Position numbers and translations under genes: made by a program
In this document: positions 41,869-50,430 of the stretch, piece after piece
Numbering within the stretch: the first letter of the stretch is position 1
Layout: every line of letters starts with the position of its first letter
Notes under the pieces: model-generated
What the model was told of the DNA's origin: nothing
The model's database searches: none
What the model saw: the letters and a program-made list of their open reading frames with translations, nothing else
From: Alcanivorax sp. DG881
Lineage (GTDB): Bacteria; Pseudomonadota; Gammaproteobacteria; Pseudomonadales; Alcanivoracaceae
NCBI RefSeq assembly: GCF_000155615.1
Contig: NZ_DS989915.1
Span: 2,458,565 to 2,522,564, forward strand
Reading direction: 5' to 3'
DNA length: 64,000 bases

Positions 41869-42534
41869 GTGGGTCAGACAATAGTCATTACCGGAGCGAA
41901 TCGCGGAATCGGCCTTGCCATGGCGCAGGCGTGGTGTGCCAGAGGAGATACCGTGCTGGCCACTTGCCGCCAGCCCTCTGCAGCGCTGTTGGAAAGCGGC
42001 GCCAAAGTGATCGATGGCGTGGATGTGAGCACCGCGGACGGGGTGATGAACCTGCAGAATGCGCTGGGCGAGATCCCGGTAGATGTGCTCTATAACAACG
42101 CCGGCATCATGTGCAGTGAAACGGTGGACGCCATGGATTTTGACGCCATGCGCGACCAGTTTGAGGTCAATACGCTGGGGCCGCTGCGGGTCACCACGGC
42201 CTTGCTGGGCAACCTGCATGCGGGCAGCAAGGTGGGCCTGATGACCTCGCGAATGGGGTCCATGGCGGATAATACCTCCGGCGCCAAATACGGCTACCGG
42301 GCCAGCAAGGCTGCCCTGAATGCGGTTGGCAAGTCCCTGGCGGTGGATTTGGCGGCGCGCAGCATTGCGGTGGCGATTCTGCACCCGGGCTGGGTGCAGA
42401 CTGACATGACCCGGCAGAGCGGTAATCTGACGGTGGAAGAAGCGGCCAGCGATCTGATTGCGCGGATGGACGCCCTGACCCTGGAAAACAGCGGGACCTT
42501 TTGGCACTCCGATGGCAGCGTGCTGCCCTGGTGA
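41869..42534 (+). CDS. Short-chain dehydrogenase, CsgA-like
   Basis: A 221-residue SDR enzyme. TIVITGANRGIGLAMAQAWC is the cofactor loop at the N-terminus, DVLYNNAGIM the NNAG motif, and YGYRASKAALNAVGKSLAVDL the YxxxK active site. Length and start suggest the small C-factor-like SDR group. GTG 41869 follows AAGGAG by six bases. A gene for a LURP-like protein starts 60 bases downstream on the same strand. The substrate is not evident. Confidence 0.88.
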   Translation: MGQTIVITGANRGIGLAMAQAWCARGDTVLATCRQPSAALLESGAKVIDGVDVSTADGVMNLQNALGEIPVDVLYNNAGIMCSETVDAMDFDAMRDQFEVNTLGPLRVTTALLGNLHAGSKVGLMTSRMGSMADNTSGAKYGYRASKAALNAVGKSLAVDLAARSIAVAILHPGWVQTDMTRQSGNLTVEEAASDLIARMDALTLENSGTFWHSDGSVLPW

Positions 42535-42594
42535 TGGGGTTGCGTTCCCTGAATACAGAAGAGGGTTTCACCGAATGCTGATGGAGAACAAGTC

Positions 42595-43191
42595 ATGACG
42601 CACGCTGTGCGCTTTCAACATCCACGCTACACCATTCGCCGCAAGTTCTTCCGGTTCTTCGGTGATGCGTTCCACCTTTATACGGATGATGGGGAACTGG
42701 CGCTTTACTCCAACATGAAGCGCTTCCGCATCCGCGAAGACATCCGGCTTTACGCGGACGAAAGTCAGGACCAGGAGTTGCTGCGAATTTCCACTCGCAG
42801 CATTTTCGATTTCGCTGGCGCCTATGACGTACATGATTCGCAAAGCGATGAGCATGTGGGGACGCTGCGGCGGTCGGGCTTCAAGTCGTCGTTCCTGCGC
42901 GATCACTGGACCTTTCTGGATAGTGGTGGCCAGGAAATCGGTACCCTGCAGGAAGACTCCATGCTCAAGGCACTGGTGCGCCGCTATATCGAAGCGTTGG
43001 CTTTTTTCTTTCCGCAGCACTACCACGCCACCGTGGGGGAGAGCCCCGTAGCCGAGTATCGCCAGCGCTTCAATCCCTTCATTCTGAAGCTGGATGTGGA
43101 TTTCAGTGCCGATCGTGAGGGCCGGCTGGACAAGCGCTTGGGGATTGCTGCCGGGGTGTTGATGTCTGCCATCGAAGGCCGGCAGGAGTGA
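42595..43191 (+). CDS. LURP-one/scramblase-like protein
   Basis: A 198-residue protein similar in layout to LURP-one-related and YxjI-type proteins with a tubby-like barrel. It begins FQHPRYTIRRKFFRFFGDAFHLYTDDGELALYSNMKRFRIREDIRLYAD and carries repeated beta strands (LLRISTRSIFDFAGAYDVHD, VGTLRRSGFKSSFLRDHWTF). The final hydrophobic helix (KLGIAAGVLMSAI-type end) may contact membrane. GGAGAACAAG precedes ATG 42595. It follows an SDR gene. The family's job in bacteria is unclear, and the call rests on residue pattern only. Confidence 0.6.
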   Translation: MTHAVRFQHPRYTIRRKFFRFFGDAFHLYTDDGELALYSNMKRFRIREDIRLYADESQDQELLRISTRSIFDFAGAYDVHDSQSDEHVGTLRRSGFKSSFLRDHWTFLDSGGQEIGTLQEDSMLKALVRRYIEALAFFFPQHYHATVGESPVAEYRQRFNPFILKLDVDFSADREGRLDKRLGIAAGVLMSAIEGRQE

Positions 43192-43246
43192 CACGACAGG
43201 GGGCTGCCTGCCCTTTGCCGAAGCCTCGGGGCTAAGACGAAAAAAA

Positions 43247-43268
43247 CCGGACAGGGCTACCTGTCCGG
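43247..43268 (-). terminator. Intrinsic terminator of the vWA gene
   Basis: CCGGACAGG at 43247-43255 pairs with CCTGTCCGG at 43260-43268 with a 4-base loop. On the minus strand a run of T follows (CCGGTTTTTTTCG), so it ends the vWA transcript. Confidence 0.85.
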
Positions 43269-43292
43269 GAAGGTTTGTTGTCGTTGGCAGGA

Positions 43293-45386
43293 TCAGCGGC
43301 GGCGACGCAACCCGCCGCCGATCAGCAGGATAAGGAAGGGCAGCAGCGCTCCGATACCGAAGGCGCCACCGCCTCCACCACCACCGCTGCTATAGGACGG
43401 CCGGTTGCTGGTGTACATGGGCTGGGCGGTGTCCGCACGGTTGCTGGTGGGGGCGTTAGCCTGACGCTGGGCCTTGGCCAGTTTTTCGATTTCCCGGCGT
43501 TTGGCGTTGCGGCGGTCGATACCGTATTCGGCGAACACTTCGTCGCGCAACACCACCATGGAGGTGTAGTTGGTAACCAGGCCGTATTCCAGGCCCAGAT
43601 CCACGATGCCCTGTTGCAGGTCCTTTTCCTCCCCGAAATAATTAATCTCCTGCTGCATGTCCTGGATGGTGGCATAGGCCCACAGGCGTTCCAGCTCCGG
43701 GTTGTCACCGCCCTGGGCGGGGAAATTGAAGCGGGTTTTGTACTGCTTGTTTTGGCCCGCCACGTTGGCACGCAGGGTGACTTTTGCCGGGCCGTCGCCC
43801 CAGTAATGGCCGAGCAGCACGATTTGACGGCCGTGGTAAATGCTGCCGATGCGCTGGGGCTGGAGATCTGCGGTACGTACCCCGTCGATATCGATTTCAA
43901 CGTCATTCATGGCCTGGTGGGTGAGCTTGGCAGTGGCGTTAAGAATCTGCCCGGCGATGTCATCGCTGTTGGAGACGCTGATGGCAAAGCCGTTGCTGGC
44001 ATTGGTCATGGCGGTAAGCATGGGCCGGTTGGCGCTGTTACCCATGACAAAAGTGAACAGACGAACGTCGTGGTTTTCCAGCAAGTCGATAAAATCTTTT
44101 TGCTGGGTTTTGCCCACGTTGGCCACACCGTCGGTGACCAGCACGATGCCGGTGGGGCGGTCTGCGTCCAGTGGGTTCAGGGCCAGGCTCAGGCCGCCGA
44201 ACAGGTTGGTACCTCCCCGCGACTGGAGCTGCATGACCTTTTTCGTGTACTGGCGAATATTGTTCGGGGTGGCGTCTACAAAGCCACTGGTGAGTTCTTC
44301 GGCACGGTCATCAAACAGCACGATACGGAAGCGATCGCCGCCGCGCAGTTTGCCCAGTGCCTGGCTGACGCCGTCGCCCAGGGTGGCCAGTTTGGCGCTC
44401 ATGGAGCCGGAAATATCCAGTACGAACACCCAGTCGCTACCGGTGGTGATCGGGGGCAGATCATCACCGGGGGTGATGCTGAGCATGAAGGTGCCACGGT
44501 CCTTGCCCGGTGCCTTGTAGGCCACCAGATCCACGCTGCCGGGAAGGTCCTGCTGGTGGCGCCAGTAGACCACGATGTCCTGGTCCAGGGTGAAGGCATT
44601 GGCCGGTTGGCCGTTGGCAGCCGGTGGTGCGAAGTTGGGGTTCTCGCTGTTTGTTTCTTCTTCACTGCTGGCGGTGGCCGTGCGGTTGTCCAGTGTTACC
44701 TGCCATTGTTGTGGGCCCAGCTGCTGGATCTGTGCCTGGGGATGTTTGGGCAGCCGCAGTGCATCCACCGGGTAGCCGCTGCGCAGGTTCAGGGTAAAAC
44801 TGAAGTGTTCTTCAACGCTGTCGTTGGCGGTCCAGAAGGCCAGCTTCTTCTCGTCCACGCCGCCTTCCTCCAGCGGGTACACATAACGGCCGATGCCGGT
44901 ATCCACGGAGGCAGGCTGCATGTAGACCAGCCGCACCCGGGTATCCTGACCGGCGCGCACAGGCTGCACCTTCACATCAAACGCCTTGTAGCTGTCTTTC
45001 TCGGTGAGCCCGGCTTCACGGCCGGCGGCTTTTTCCTGCTCGTATACCTGGCGGGCCTGCTCTTTTTCCAGCACTTCACCGATCACCGGTTTGTCGTCGA
45101 TCCATACGGTGAATTCGGCCACGGTGCCTTTTTCGGGAACCGGAAAGCGGTAGTAGGCTTCCAGGTCCTGATCATTGGGGTTGTGGAACACCTGCTCGAC
45201 TTCGGTGATGGCATAGCCGTCTTCCACATCCACAGTGACATGCTGTTCGCGGATCTGTAGCGGTGGCAGGTTGCTGTCGACGGGGGCCATCAGCCCGGCG
45301 GCGATGCTGTGCTGAGTGGCGGTCAGGGCGCTGAGTGTCAGCGCCACCGTGGCGAGAAGACGTTGGAATCGATTCCTGAAACCCAT
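43293..45386 (-). CDS. VIT and vWA domain protein with GlyGly-CTERM-like tail
   Basis: A 697-residue exported protein. A signal peptide spans residues 1-29. A VIT domain covers about 40-170 (VTVDVEDGYAITEVEQVFHNP, then FPVPEKGTVAEFTVWID). A vWA domain spans about 318-480 with a full metal site: DISGSMS from residue 324, GGTNLFGG at 391-398, and LVTDG at 416-420. The extreme C-terminus is a glycine run, a hydrophobic helix (AFGIGALLPFLILLIGGG) and four arginines, the GlyGly-CTERM arrangement processed by rhombosortase in other bacteria. No such protease is in the window. GGAGAATCC precedes ATG 45386. It may be a surface adhesin or a secreted inter-alpha-trypsin-inhibitor-like protein. Confidence 0.88.
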   Translation of the reverse strand: MGFRNRFQRLLATVALTLSALTATQHSIAAGLMAPVDSNLPPLQIREQHVTVDVEDGYAITEVEQVFHNPNDQDLEAYYRFPVPEKGTVAEFTVWIDDKPVIGEVLEKEQARQVYEQEKAAGREAGLTEKDSYKAFDVKVQPVRAGQDTRVRLVYMQPASVDTGIGRYVYPLEEGGVDEKKLAFWTANDSVEEHFSFTLNLRSGYPVDALRLPKHPQAQIQQLGPQQWQVTLDNRTATASSEEETNSENPNFAPPAANGQPANAFTLDQDIVVYWRHQQDLPGSVDLVAYKAPGKDRGTFMLSITPGDDLPPITTGSDWVFVLDISGSMSAKLATLGDGVSQALGKLRGGDRFRIVLFDDRAEELTSGFVDATPNNIRQYTKKVMQLQSRGGTNLFGGLSLALNPLDADRPTGIVLVTDGVANVGKTQQKDFIDLLENHDVRLFTFVMGNSANRPMLTAMTNASNGFAISVSNSDDIAGQILNATAKLTHQAMNDVEIDIDGVRTADLQPQRIGSIYHGRQIVLLGHYWGDGPAKVTLRANVAGQNKQYKTRFNFPAQGGDNPELERLWAYATIQDMQQEINYFGEEKDLQQGIVDLGLEYGLVTNYTSMVVLRDEVFAEYGIDRRNAKRREIEKLAKAQRQANAPTSNRADTAQPMYTSNRPSYSSGGGGGGGAFGIGALLPFLILLIGGGLRRRR

Positions 45387-45504
45387 GAGGATTCTCCTTG
45401 TTATCGGTCATGGGCTACGTTGTACGCGCTGGCGTCTCTTTTGTTAAACAGTGTTCATTAACAAGACATGTCGCAAGGTGTTCAATAGAACGCGAATGTG
45501 GGTA

Positions 45505-45999
45505 TTACCCGTTATGGATCAGTTGTTTACGTGTGGCATCGACTAATGCAGCGAAATCCGGGCGGGCAATGACGGCCAGCACCAAAGTGTAGACGCCGTT
45601 GAGCAACGCGAGCAGCACATCCGCCTGCATCAGGCTGAGGGCGATCACCCCCATGGAAACCGCATCCAGCATGCCCAGCAGCATGAACATGCTGGCCTGC
45701 ACTTTGGCAACCGCCTGATCGTCGGAAGGGTCGGCGGGGGTAACGGTCTGGGCCTGGCGGCCGGCGATGGCTGAGGGGGATAGCAGCACATTACGCAGTG
45801 GTCGTGCTACCACCAGCATCAAACCCATAGCCCCCATGGCGCCCATGCGCAGGGTTTCCTGCGGCAGCAGATCAACGGAGGCGGTGTAGTTACCAAACCA
45901 GACCAGTCCGGCGATGGCGATCCCGATCAGCATGGGGGCGGAGAGCACTAGAAACCAGAACATATTAAGCCGCTGTACGGCGGAAGTGGACGCGGACAT
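45505..45999 (-). CDS. Hypothetical membrane protein
   Basis: A 164-residue protein with about four hydrophobic helices: MFWFLVLSAPMLIGIAIAGLVWF, MGAMGAMGLMLVVA, SMFMLLGMLDAVSMGVIALSLM and LLALLNGVYTLVLAVIA, with a soluble linker (AGRQAQTVTPADPSDDQAVAK). It is an inner-membrane protein of unknown role. AGGAATCACTT precedes ATG 45999. It is between the vWA gene and yajQ on the same strand. Confidence 0.75.
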   Translation of the reverse strand: MSASTSAVQRLNMFWFLVLSAPMLIGIAIAGLVWFGNYTASVDLLPQETLRMGAMGAMGLMLVVARPLRNVLLSPSAIAGRQAQTVTPADPSDDQAVAKVQASMFMLLGMLDAVSMGVIALSLMQADVLLALLNGVYTLVLAVIARPDFAALVDATRKQLIHNG

Positions 46000-46055
46000 A
46001 AGTGATTCCTGTAATCGGTTACTGATGCTTGAGCGGTTGAATAGAACGGTGTGGT

Positions 46056-46541
46056 TTAGTCCCTGAAATTATTGAACTGCAGCGGCGTTTCGATTTTTGA
46101 TTCCCGCAGCAATGTCATTACTGCCTGCAGGTCATCGCGCTTCTTGCCGTTCACCCGTACCTGATCACCCTGGATCGAGGCCTGCACCTTGATCTTGCTT
46201 TCCTTTATTTGCTTCACAATCTGCTTGGCAACGGGTTGATCGATGCCCTGGCGGAAGGTCAGGGTCAGCGAGAAGGTTTTGCCGCTGTGTTCAGGCTCTT
46301 CCGGTTTGTCGGCGCCGGCGGCGCTGATGTTTTGTTTCAGGCAGGCTTTGCCGAACAGTTCTTCCAGCTGGCGAACCTGAAAATCGGATTCGGTTTTTAG
46401 GGTAACGGCCAGGCCGTTCTGCTCGATGCTGGCCTCGACGCCGCGGAAATCGAACCGGGTGGAAAGCTCGCGGTTGGCGTTATCCACCGCGTGGCGAAGG
46501 GCGACTTCATCAATCTCGGAAACAATATCGAAAGACGGCAT
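46056..46541 (-). CDS. yajQ: YajQ family nucleotide-binding protein
   Basis: A 161-residue cytosolic protein of the YajQ/UPF0234 family with two ferredoxin-like halves. Members of this family are reported to bind cyclic di-GMP and affect virulence and stress. PSFDIVSEIDEVALRHAVDNANRELSTRFDFRGV and KIKVQASIQGDQVRVNGKKRDDLQAVMTLLRE are the diagnostic ends, closing PLQFNNFRD. AGGA precedes ATG 46541. A longer frame to 46583 is not conserved. It is divergent from the acyltransferase gene. Confidence 0.93.
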   Translation of the reverse strand: MPSFDIVSEIDEVALRHAVDNANRELSTRFDFRGVEASIEQNGLAVTLKTESDFQVRQLEELFGKACLKQNISAAGADKPEEPEHSGKTFSLTLTFRQGIDQPVAKQIVKQIKESKIKVQASIQGDQVRVNGKKRDDLQAVMTLLRESKIETPLQFNNFRD

Positions 46542-46728
46542 AAGGGGTCCTGTCGGCAGTAATGAGCGTGTCTTGATGGGCAATTATACAGAGGCAGACC
46601 GGTGACAGGGCAAGTCGGGGTGGTTGTCGTCAATGCGGGTGCGGTGGGCTATCCGATATACTGCGGTGCTCTGTTACGCTGCGGCCCGGTCCGCAGGACG
46701 AAAGATAACAACCATTTGAGGGTAGGGT

Positions 46729-47349
46729 ATGCAGAACCAGTCCACAGGCGGGCCATCCCGTGTGCCATTGGGGCAGCGAATCGGCCAGGCTCTGCTGCGG
46801 CTCACCGGCTGGACAGCCGGCCCCTTCCCGGATATCGACCGTGCAGTGATTGCCGGCGGCCCGCATACCTCCAACTGGGATGGTGTGCTGGCGTTGGTGA
46901 GCCGCTCCGCGCTGCAGAAAGACGTCAACGTGATGATCAAAAGCAGCCTGTTCAAGGGGCCGTTGGGGGCGCTGTTGCACGCGTTGGGGGCCATGCCGAT
47001 TGAACGGGGCAAGGCCGGCGGTATGGTTGAGCAAACTGTGGCGGCGTTTGCAGAGCGTGAGAAACTGCTGATCGCGGTGACCCCGGAAGGCACCCGCAGC
47101 AATGCAGACCAATGGAAACTGGGGTTCTATCACATTGCCCGCCAGGCCAACGTGCCGATTATTCTGGCGTTGGCGGACTACAAGGCAAAGACCTTTTCGT
47201 TCCCCGTGGTGATTTATCCCGGCGATGATATGGAAGCGGATCTTCAGCAGATCTACTCGCACTTTGCGCGAGCGACGCCGCGCCATGCGGACAAGCTCTC
47301 TGCGCCAGTCTCTGCGGCAAAAGCGGCGCGTGAGGCTGACGCGCAATAA
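46729..47349 (+). CDS. PlsC-type lysophospholipid acyltransferase
   Basis: A 206-residue enzyme of the PlsC/LPLAT family, predicted to add an acyl group to a lysophospholipid or related lipid at the inner membrane. GGPHTSNWDGVLAL has the HX4D catalytic motif (His46, Asp51). VTPEGTRSNADQWKLGFYHIARQANVPIILAL contains the glycerophosphate-binding EGTR and a typical closing segment. GAGGGTAGGG precedes ATG 46729. A terminator-like hairpin follows at 47412. No other lipid gene is nearby, so its specific substrate is open. Confidence 0.9.
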   Translation: MQNQSTGGPSRVPLGQRIGQALLRLTGWTAGPFPDIDRAVIAGGPHTSNWDGVLALVSRSALQKDVNVMIKSSLFKGPLGALLHALGAMPIERGKAGGMVEQTVAAFAEREKLLIAVTPEGTRSNADQWKLGFYHIARQANVPIILALADYKAKTFSFPVVIYPGDDMEADLQQIYSHFARATPRHADKLSAPVSAAKAAREADAQ

Positions 47350-47411
47350 CCGCATGCTGGGTCAAGACGTCTTTGGCGAGTGGGTGTCGGAACGTAAGAA
47401 GGGAGAAGTGG

Positions 47412-47436
47412 GCAGGCCTCGAACCGAGAGGCCTGC
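47412..47436. terminator. Bidirectional terminator hairpin
   Basis: GCAGGCCTC at 47412-47420 pairs with GAGGCCTGC at 47428-47436, with a 7-base loop. It lies between two convergent genes. Only a weak T tract follows. Confidence 0.7.
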
Positions 47437-47445
47437 GGGGTGGTT

Positions 47446-48873
47446 TTAGAATGCCAGCACCATATCGGTGGTGAAGGCCCAGCCGTTACCGCCCAGCTGG
47501 AATGGCACACTGCTGTACCCCACCGGTGAATCCTTCAGGTAGAGGCCCTGCACGTTGAAGCGGAACTCCTTGCGTTTGAACGGGAACCAGTTGAAGCCCA
47601 CGCTCAGGTCGTGGGGCGTGCCGTACTCACCCTGGATCTCGGAATAGGCCACATAGGGTTGCAGGGTTTTCGGGATGGCCATCATCGACGCCTGTACCTG
47701 GTACCCCTTGTCGTCCAGTTCGTCCACCGGCAGTGGCCCGTTGGCATCGAACTTGTCCACCCAGCGATGGTAGAACTCGGCCTCCAGGAACCAGCCCCGG
47801 TATTTCAGGCCCGCATTGGCGGCGGCCATCTGGTAGGTGGCCTGGTCGATGGCGGTGCCGTTGTTGAACGGATCCGCCTGGAAAATCAGGGTGCCGTCGG
47901 ACAGCCGAATCTGGGAATTTTCGAACGAGTTTGTACCGGGCTGCGCCTGGGCATCTTCACGGCTGTGGGTGAAGTGAATGCCGAAACGGGTGGCCAGCTG
48001 TTCGTGGAACTCGTAGTCCCCCAGGCCTTCGCCCGGGCCATATTCCCCGGTGGTGGGCATCCACCACAGGGCACCCGATGCGGTGTTGAGTCCGTCATCC
48101 AGCTGACTGCCGCTGACCCCCAGTTGGCTCAGGTTGTTACCGAGCATGGCGCGGTACATCAGCCCTTCGGCAATTTCACCTTCCGCCCAGATACCGGTGG
48201 TGTATGAGCCGCGGAAGAATTCATCCGCAATGGTGCGATGATCGTTCTTCAGCCAGTTCGGGAAGGTGTAGTTGGTGGAGCGCGTGGACGGCAAGGCACC
48301 GATACCGGCATAGAGTTTGAACGCCGGGTTGAAGTGGTACCCCAGGTTACCGGCCACGACCACCTGTGCCGGGTCGCCCTGGCTGGTGTTGGACGTCCAC
48401 GTGTAGAAGAGGTAATGCAGCTTGGGATCAAAGATCCAGCCCCTGAAGCTGATGTTTACCTTCTGGAACTGGAAGTCATTACGCGGATCGACACTCGAGG
48501 TGCGCCCGAAATCATCGGTATAGCTGCGCTCGAAATCCTTTTGATTCAGATAGCGGGTGTAGCTGAAAACCCCGAAGTTGACTTCACCCATGTCCGAGTT
48601 GAACAGGTTAAAGCCTTTGCCCGGCCGGTAGCCCAAACTGCTGCCAGGATTATCGGCAGGGCGCTGGGGGGCCGGTGTGCTTTCCCCGTACAGTTCGGTT
48701 TCCAGCTGCTGGATGCGCTGATCGAACTCCTGGCTCTGTTGCTCCAGGTTCTGGCGCAGGGAGCGCAGTTCCTGAAGCTGTTTTTCCACCGCCGGGTCGG
48801 TGGTTTCAGCTTGTACCGGATTGGCAAGCAAGGCAGCGCAGAGCGCTGCCGAAGAAGAGGTGATTTTTCGCAT
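47446..48873 (-). CDS. Outer-membrane porin with N-terminal coiled coil
   Basis: A 475-residue porin resembling the phosphate-selective OprO/OprP type. It has a signal peptide (MRKITSSSAALCAALLANPVQAE), a coiled coil (LQELRSLRQNLEQQSQEFDQRIQQLETELYG), and many barrel strands such as GFNLFNSDMGEVNFGVFSYTRYLNQ and YAGIGALPSTRSTNYTF, ending FTTDMVLAF with a terminal Phe. AAAGGACTC precedes ATG 48873. The amidohydrolase gene lies 14 bases upstream in the same direction, so the two are probably one operon. It may bring in the substrate of that enzyme. Confidence 0.82.
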   Translation of the reverse strand: MRKITSSSAALCAALLANPVQAETTDPAVEKQLQELRSLRQNLEQQSQEFDQRIQQLETELYGESTPAPQRPADNPGSSLGYRPGKGFNLFNSDMGEVNFGVFSYTRYLNQKDFERSYTDDFGRTSSVDPRNDFQFQKVNISFRGWIFDPKLHYLFYTWTSNTSQGDPAQVVVAGNLGYHFNPAFKLYAGIGALPSTRSTNYTFPNWLKNDHRTIADEFFRGSYTTGIWAEGEIAEGLMYRAMLGNNLSQLGVSGSQLDDGLNTASGALWWMPTTGEYGPGEGLGDYEFHEQLATRFGIHFTHSREDAQAQPGTNSFENSQIRLSDGTLIFQADPFNNGTAIDQATYQMAAANAGLKYRGWFLEAEFYHRWVDKFDANGPLPVDELDDKGYQVQASMMAIPKTLQPYVAYSEIQGEYGTPHDLSVGFNWFPFKRKEFRFNVQGLYLKDSPVGYSSVPFQLGGNGWAFTTDMVLAF

Positions 48874-48887
48874 TCCCGAGTCCTTTA

Positions 48888-50060
48888 TTATCCGCTTTTG
48901 CTGGTGTCATCTGCAGGGCAAACGTTGGGTGCGTTGTAATCCAGGTCCATCAGACGGAAGTAGTTGGCGCCCAGTGCGATGTTATGGAATGCCTCGTCGT
49001 CCAGGGCTTTCAGGGCACGACTGGTGACTTCCAGCTCCTTGCCATACTGGTCATCTGCCTTGTAGCCAGCCGCCACAAAGTCGGTGCCTGGCAGGATGCG
49101 GGTGGAGTATTCGTTAAAGAAGGGAATGTAGATATCACCCCACTGGTGATACTCGTTGTAAAGCACGTCCCAGGAGATATCCAGCATCAGGTTGGGGTAC
49201 TTGTCGAGCAGCCCCTTGAGGATGGTGACATGCTGCACCGGGTTCATCTTGCCCAATTCCTTGGAGAGCCCCATGTGCGCCCACACGATCTTGTTATCCG
49301 GGTAGGTGGCGAGGATATGTTTCATCAAGGGCAAGTGTTCGGTGGGGTTGGCGTCGTTACCGAGGTCGGAGTGGAAGGTAACGGGAATGCCACGTTCCTG
49401 CAGCACCGCCATGAATGGCGCCCATTGATCGATGCTCTGCATGGTGGCCGGTTCGTGATTGTTTTTCAGTAGCGCCTGTTTCACCACATTCAGCTCGCCG
49501 CTCCAGCTGAACATGCCCGGGTACTCCCGGTCATACAGTTCGATCAGCTCCACCACGTTTTCCGGATGCGCCAGGTCCATGAAGGTCATGGACAGGGTGA
49601 TGTGCAAATTGTCGTTGGGGTAGGCCACGGTTTCCATGCCATTGACGAAATCGTTCTTGATGCTCGGCTCGGCAGTAACGCCGGGGCAGTCCAGGTAGTA
49701 GTTGCAGCCGGAATCCAGCTCCAGTATCTGGCCGATGCCGAAATAATTCACAACGCGAACACCCTGGTCTTCCAGCATGGTGTGCAGCTTTTCCGGTGGA
49801 ATGGCGGCGCCACCGAAGGGGCGGGGGTGAAAGTGGGCATCCACCAGCGGGGTGTAGGGTTCTTTTTCCCGGTCGTAGCAGGCTTGTTGTTCGCTGGGCT
49901 GTTGCAGGGATTCCAGCGTCCGCTCATTGGCTGTGCGGGTCTGGGTCGCGGTGGTGGCGCAACCGGTGATCAGCACGGCCACAGGAAGGGCGACAAGAGA
50001 TTGACGGAAACGCGGTGACACAACGGCTGCTGAAAGCTTGCCGAGAATATCCCTATTCAT
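48888..50060 (-). CDS. Amidohydrolase, predicted lipoprotein
   Basis: A 390-residue TIM-barrel hydrolase of the amidohydrolase-2 type. VDAHFHPRPFGG gives the metal HxH pair, FHSDLGNDA and WAHMGLSKELG more metal-ligand candidates, and LPGTDFVAAG an Asp. An N-terminal region (FRQSLVALPVAVLITGC) ends in a lipobox, with Cys near residue 34, so it is probably lipid-anchored and extracytoplasmic. GGGGAG precedes ATG 50060. A longer frame to 50234 was rejected. It likely works with the downstream porin gene on a hydrolysable substrate, not known from the sequence. Confidence 0.85.
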   Translation of the reverse strand: MNRDILGKLSAAVVSPRFRQSLVALPVAVLITGCATTATQTRTANERTLESLQQPSEQQACYDREKEPYTPLVDAHFHPRPFGGAAIPPEKLHTMLEDQGVRVVNYFGIGQILELDSGCNYYLDCPGVTAEPSIKNDFVNGMETVAYPNDNLHITLSMTFMDLAHPENVVELIELYDREYPGMFSWSGELNVVKQALLKNNHEPATMQSIDQWAPFMAVLQERGIPVTFHSDLGNDANPTEHLPLMKHILATYPDNKIVWAHMGLSKELGKMNPVQHVTILKGLLDKYPNLMLDISWDVLYNEYHQWGDIYIPFFNEYSTRILPGTDFVAAGYKADDQYGKELEVTSRALKALDDEAFHNIALGANYFRLMDLDYNAPNVCPADDTSKSG

Positions 50061-50430
50061 GATGAACTCCCCTGATTTTTTTATCGGTACCGGATTCACT
50101 GGATCGGTCTTGTTCGATACTAGGAGAAAATGTACAGGCCTACCACCTGCGCTGCCACGTAATGCGAGTGGGTGTGACAGAGCCAACAGTCCCTGTTCCT
50201 GCCTGACGCTGGTGCGCTCATCGACAGTCACCAAGTAGACGCTCGGTGCGAATCTGTGGATGGCCCATTTTCTGTAAGAAAAACAATAAGTAAGAGCTTG
50301 TTTACTTTGTGGAGGTAAATGACTTCGGTTGGTTTTTTATGTCAGGTTTCGCGCACTTTTCTCATGGTGGGTGCGGTGGGCCCGTGGAACACTCGTGCCC
50401 CTGAATAAGGTATTCACACGGAGATTAGCC
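50061..50430. other. Divergent promoter region
   Basis: This 370-base gap separates the amidohydrolase from the divergent aldehyde dehydrogenase gene. No gene is supported. It holds an AT-rich stretch with GGAGGTAAATG at about 50311-50322, and a region rich in T near 50328-50340. No clear palindromic operator was seen. Confidence 0.4.

Noticed and set aside
43275-45260. A 661-codon open frame on the plus strand opposite the vWA gene
   Set aside because: It lies antisense over a gene with strong domains, has no ribosome site and its product has biased composition typical of GC-rich shadow frames.
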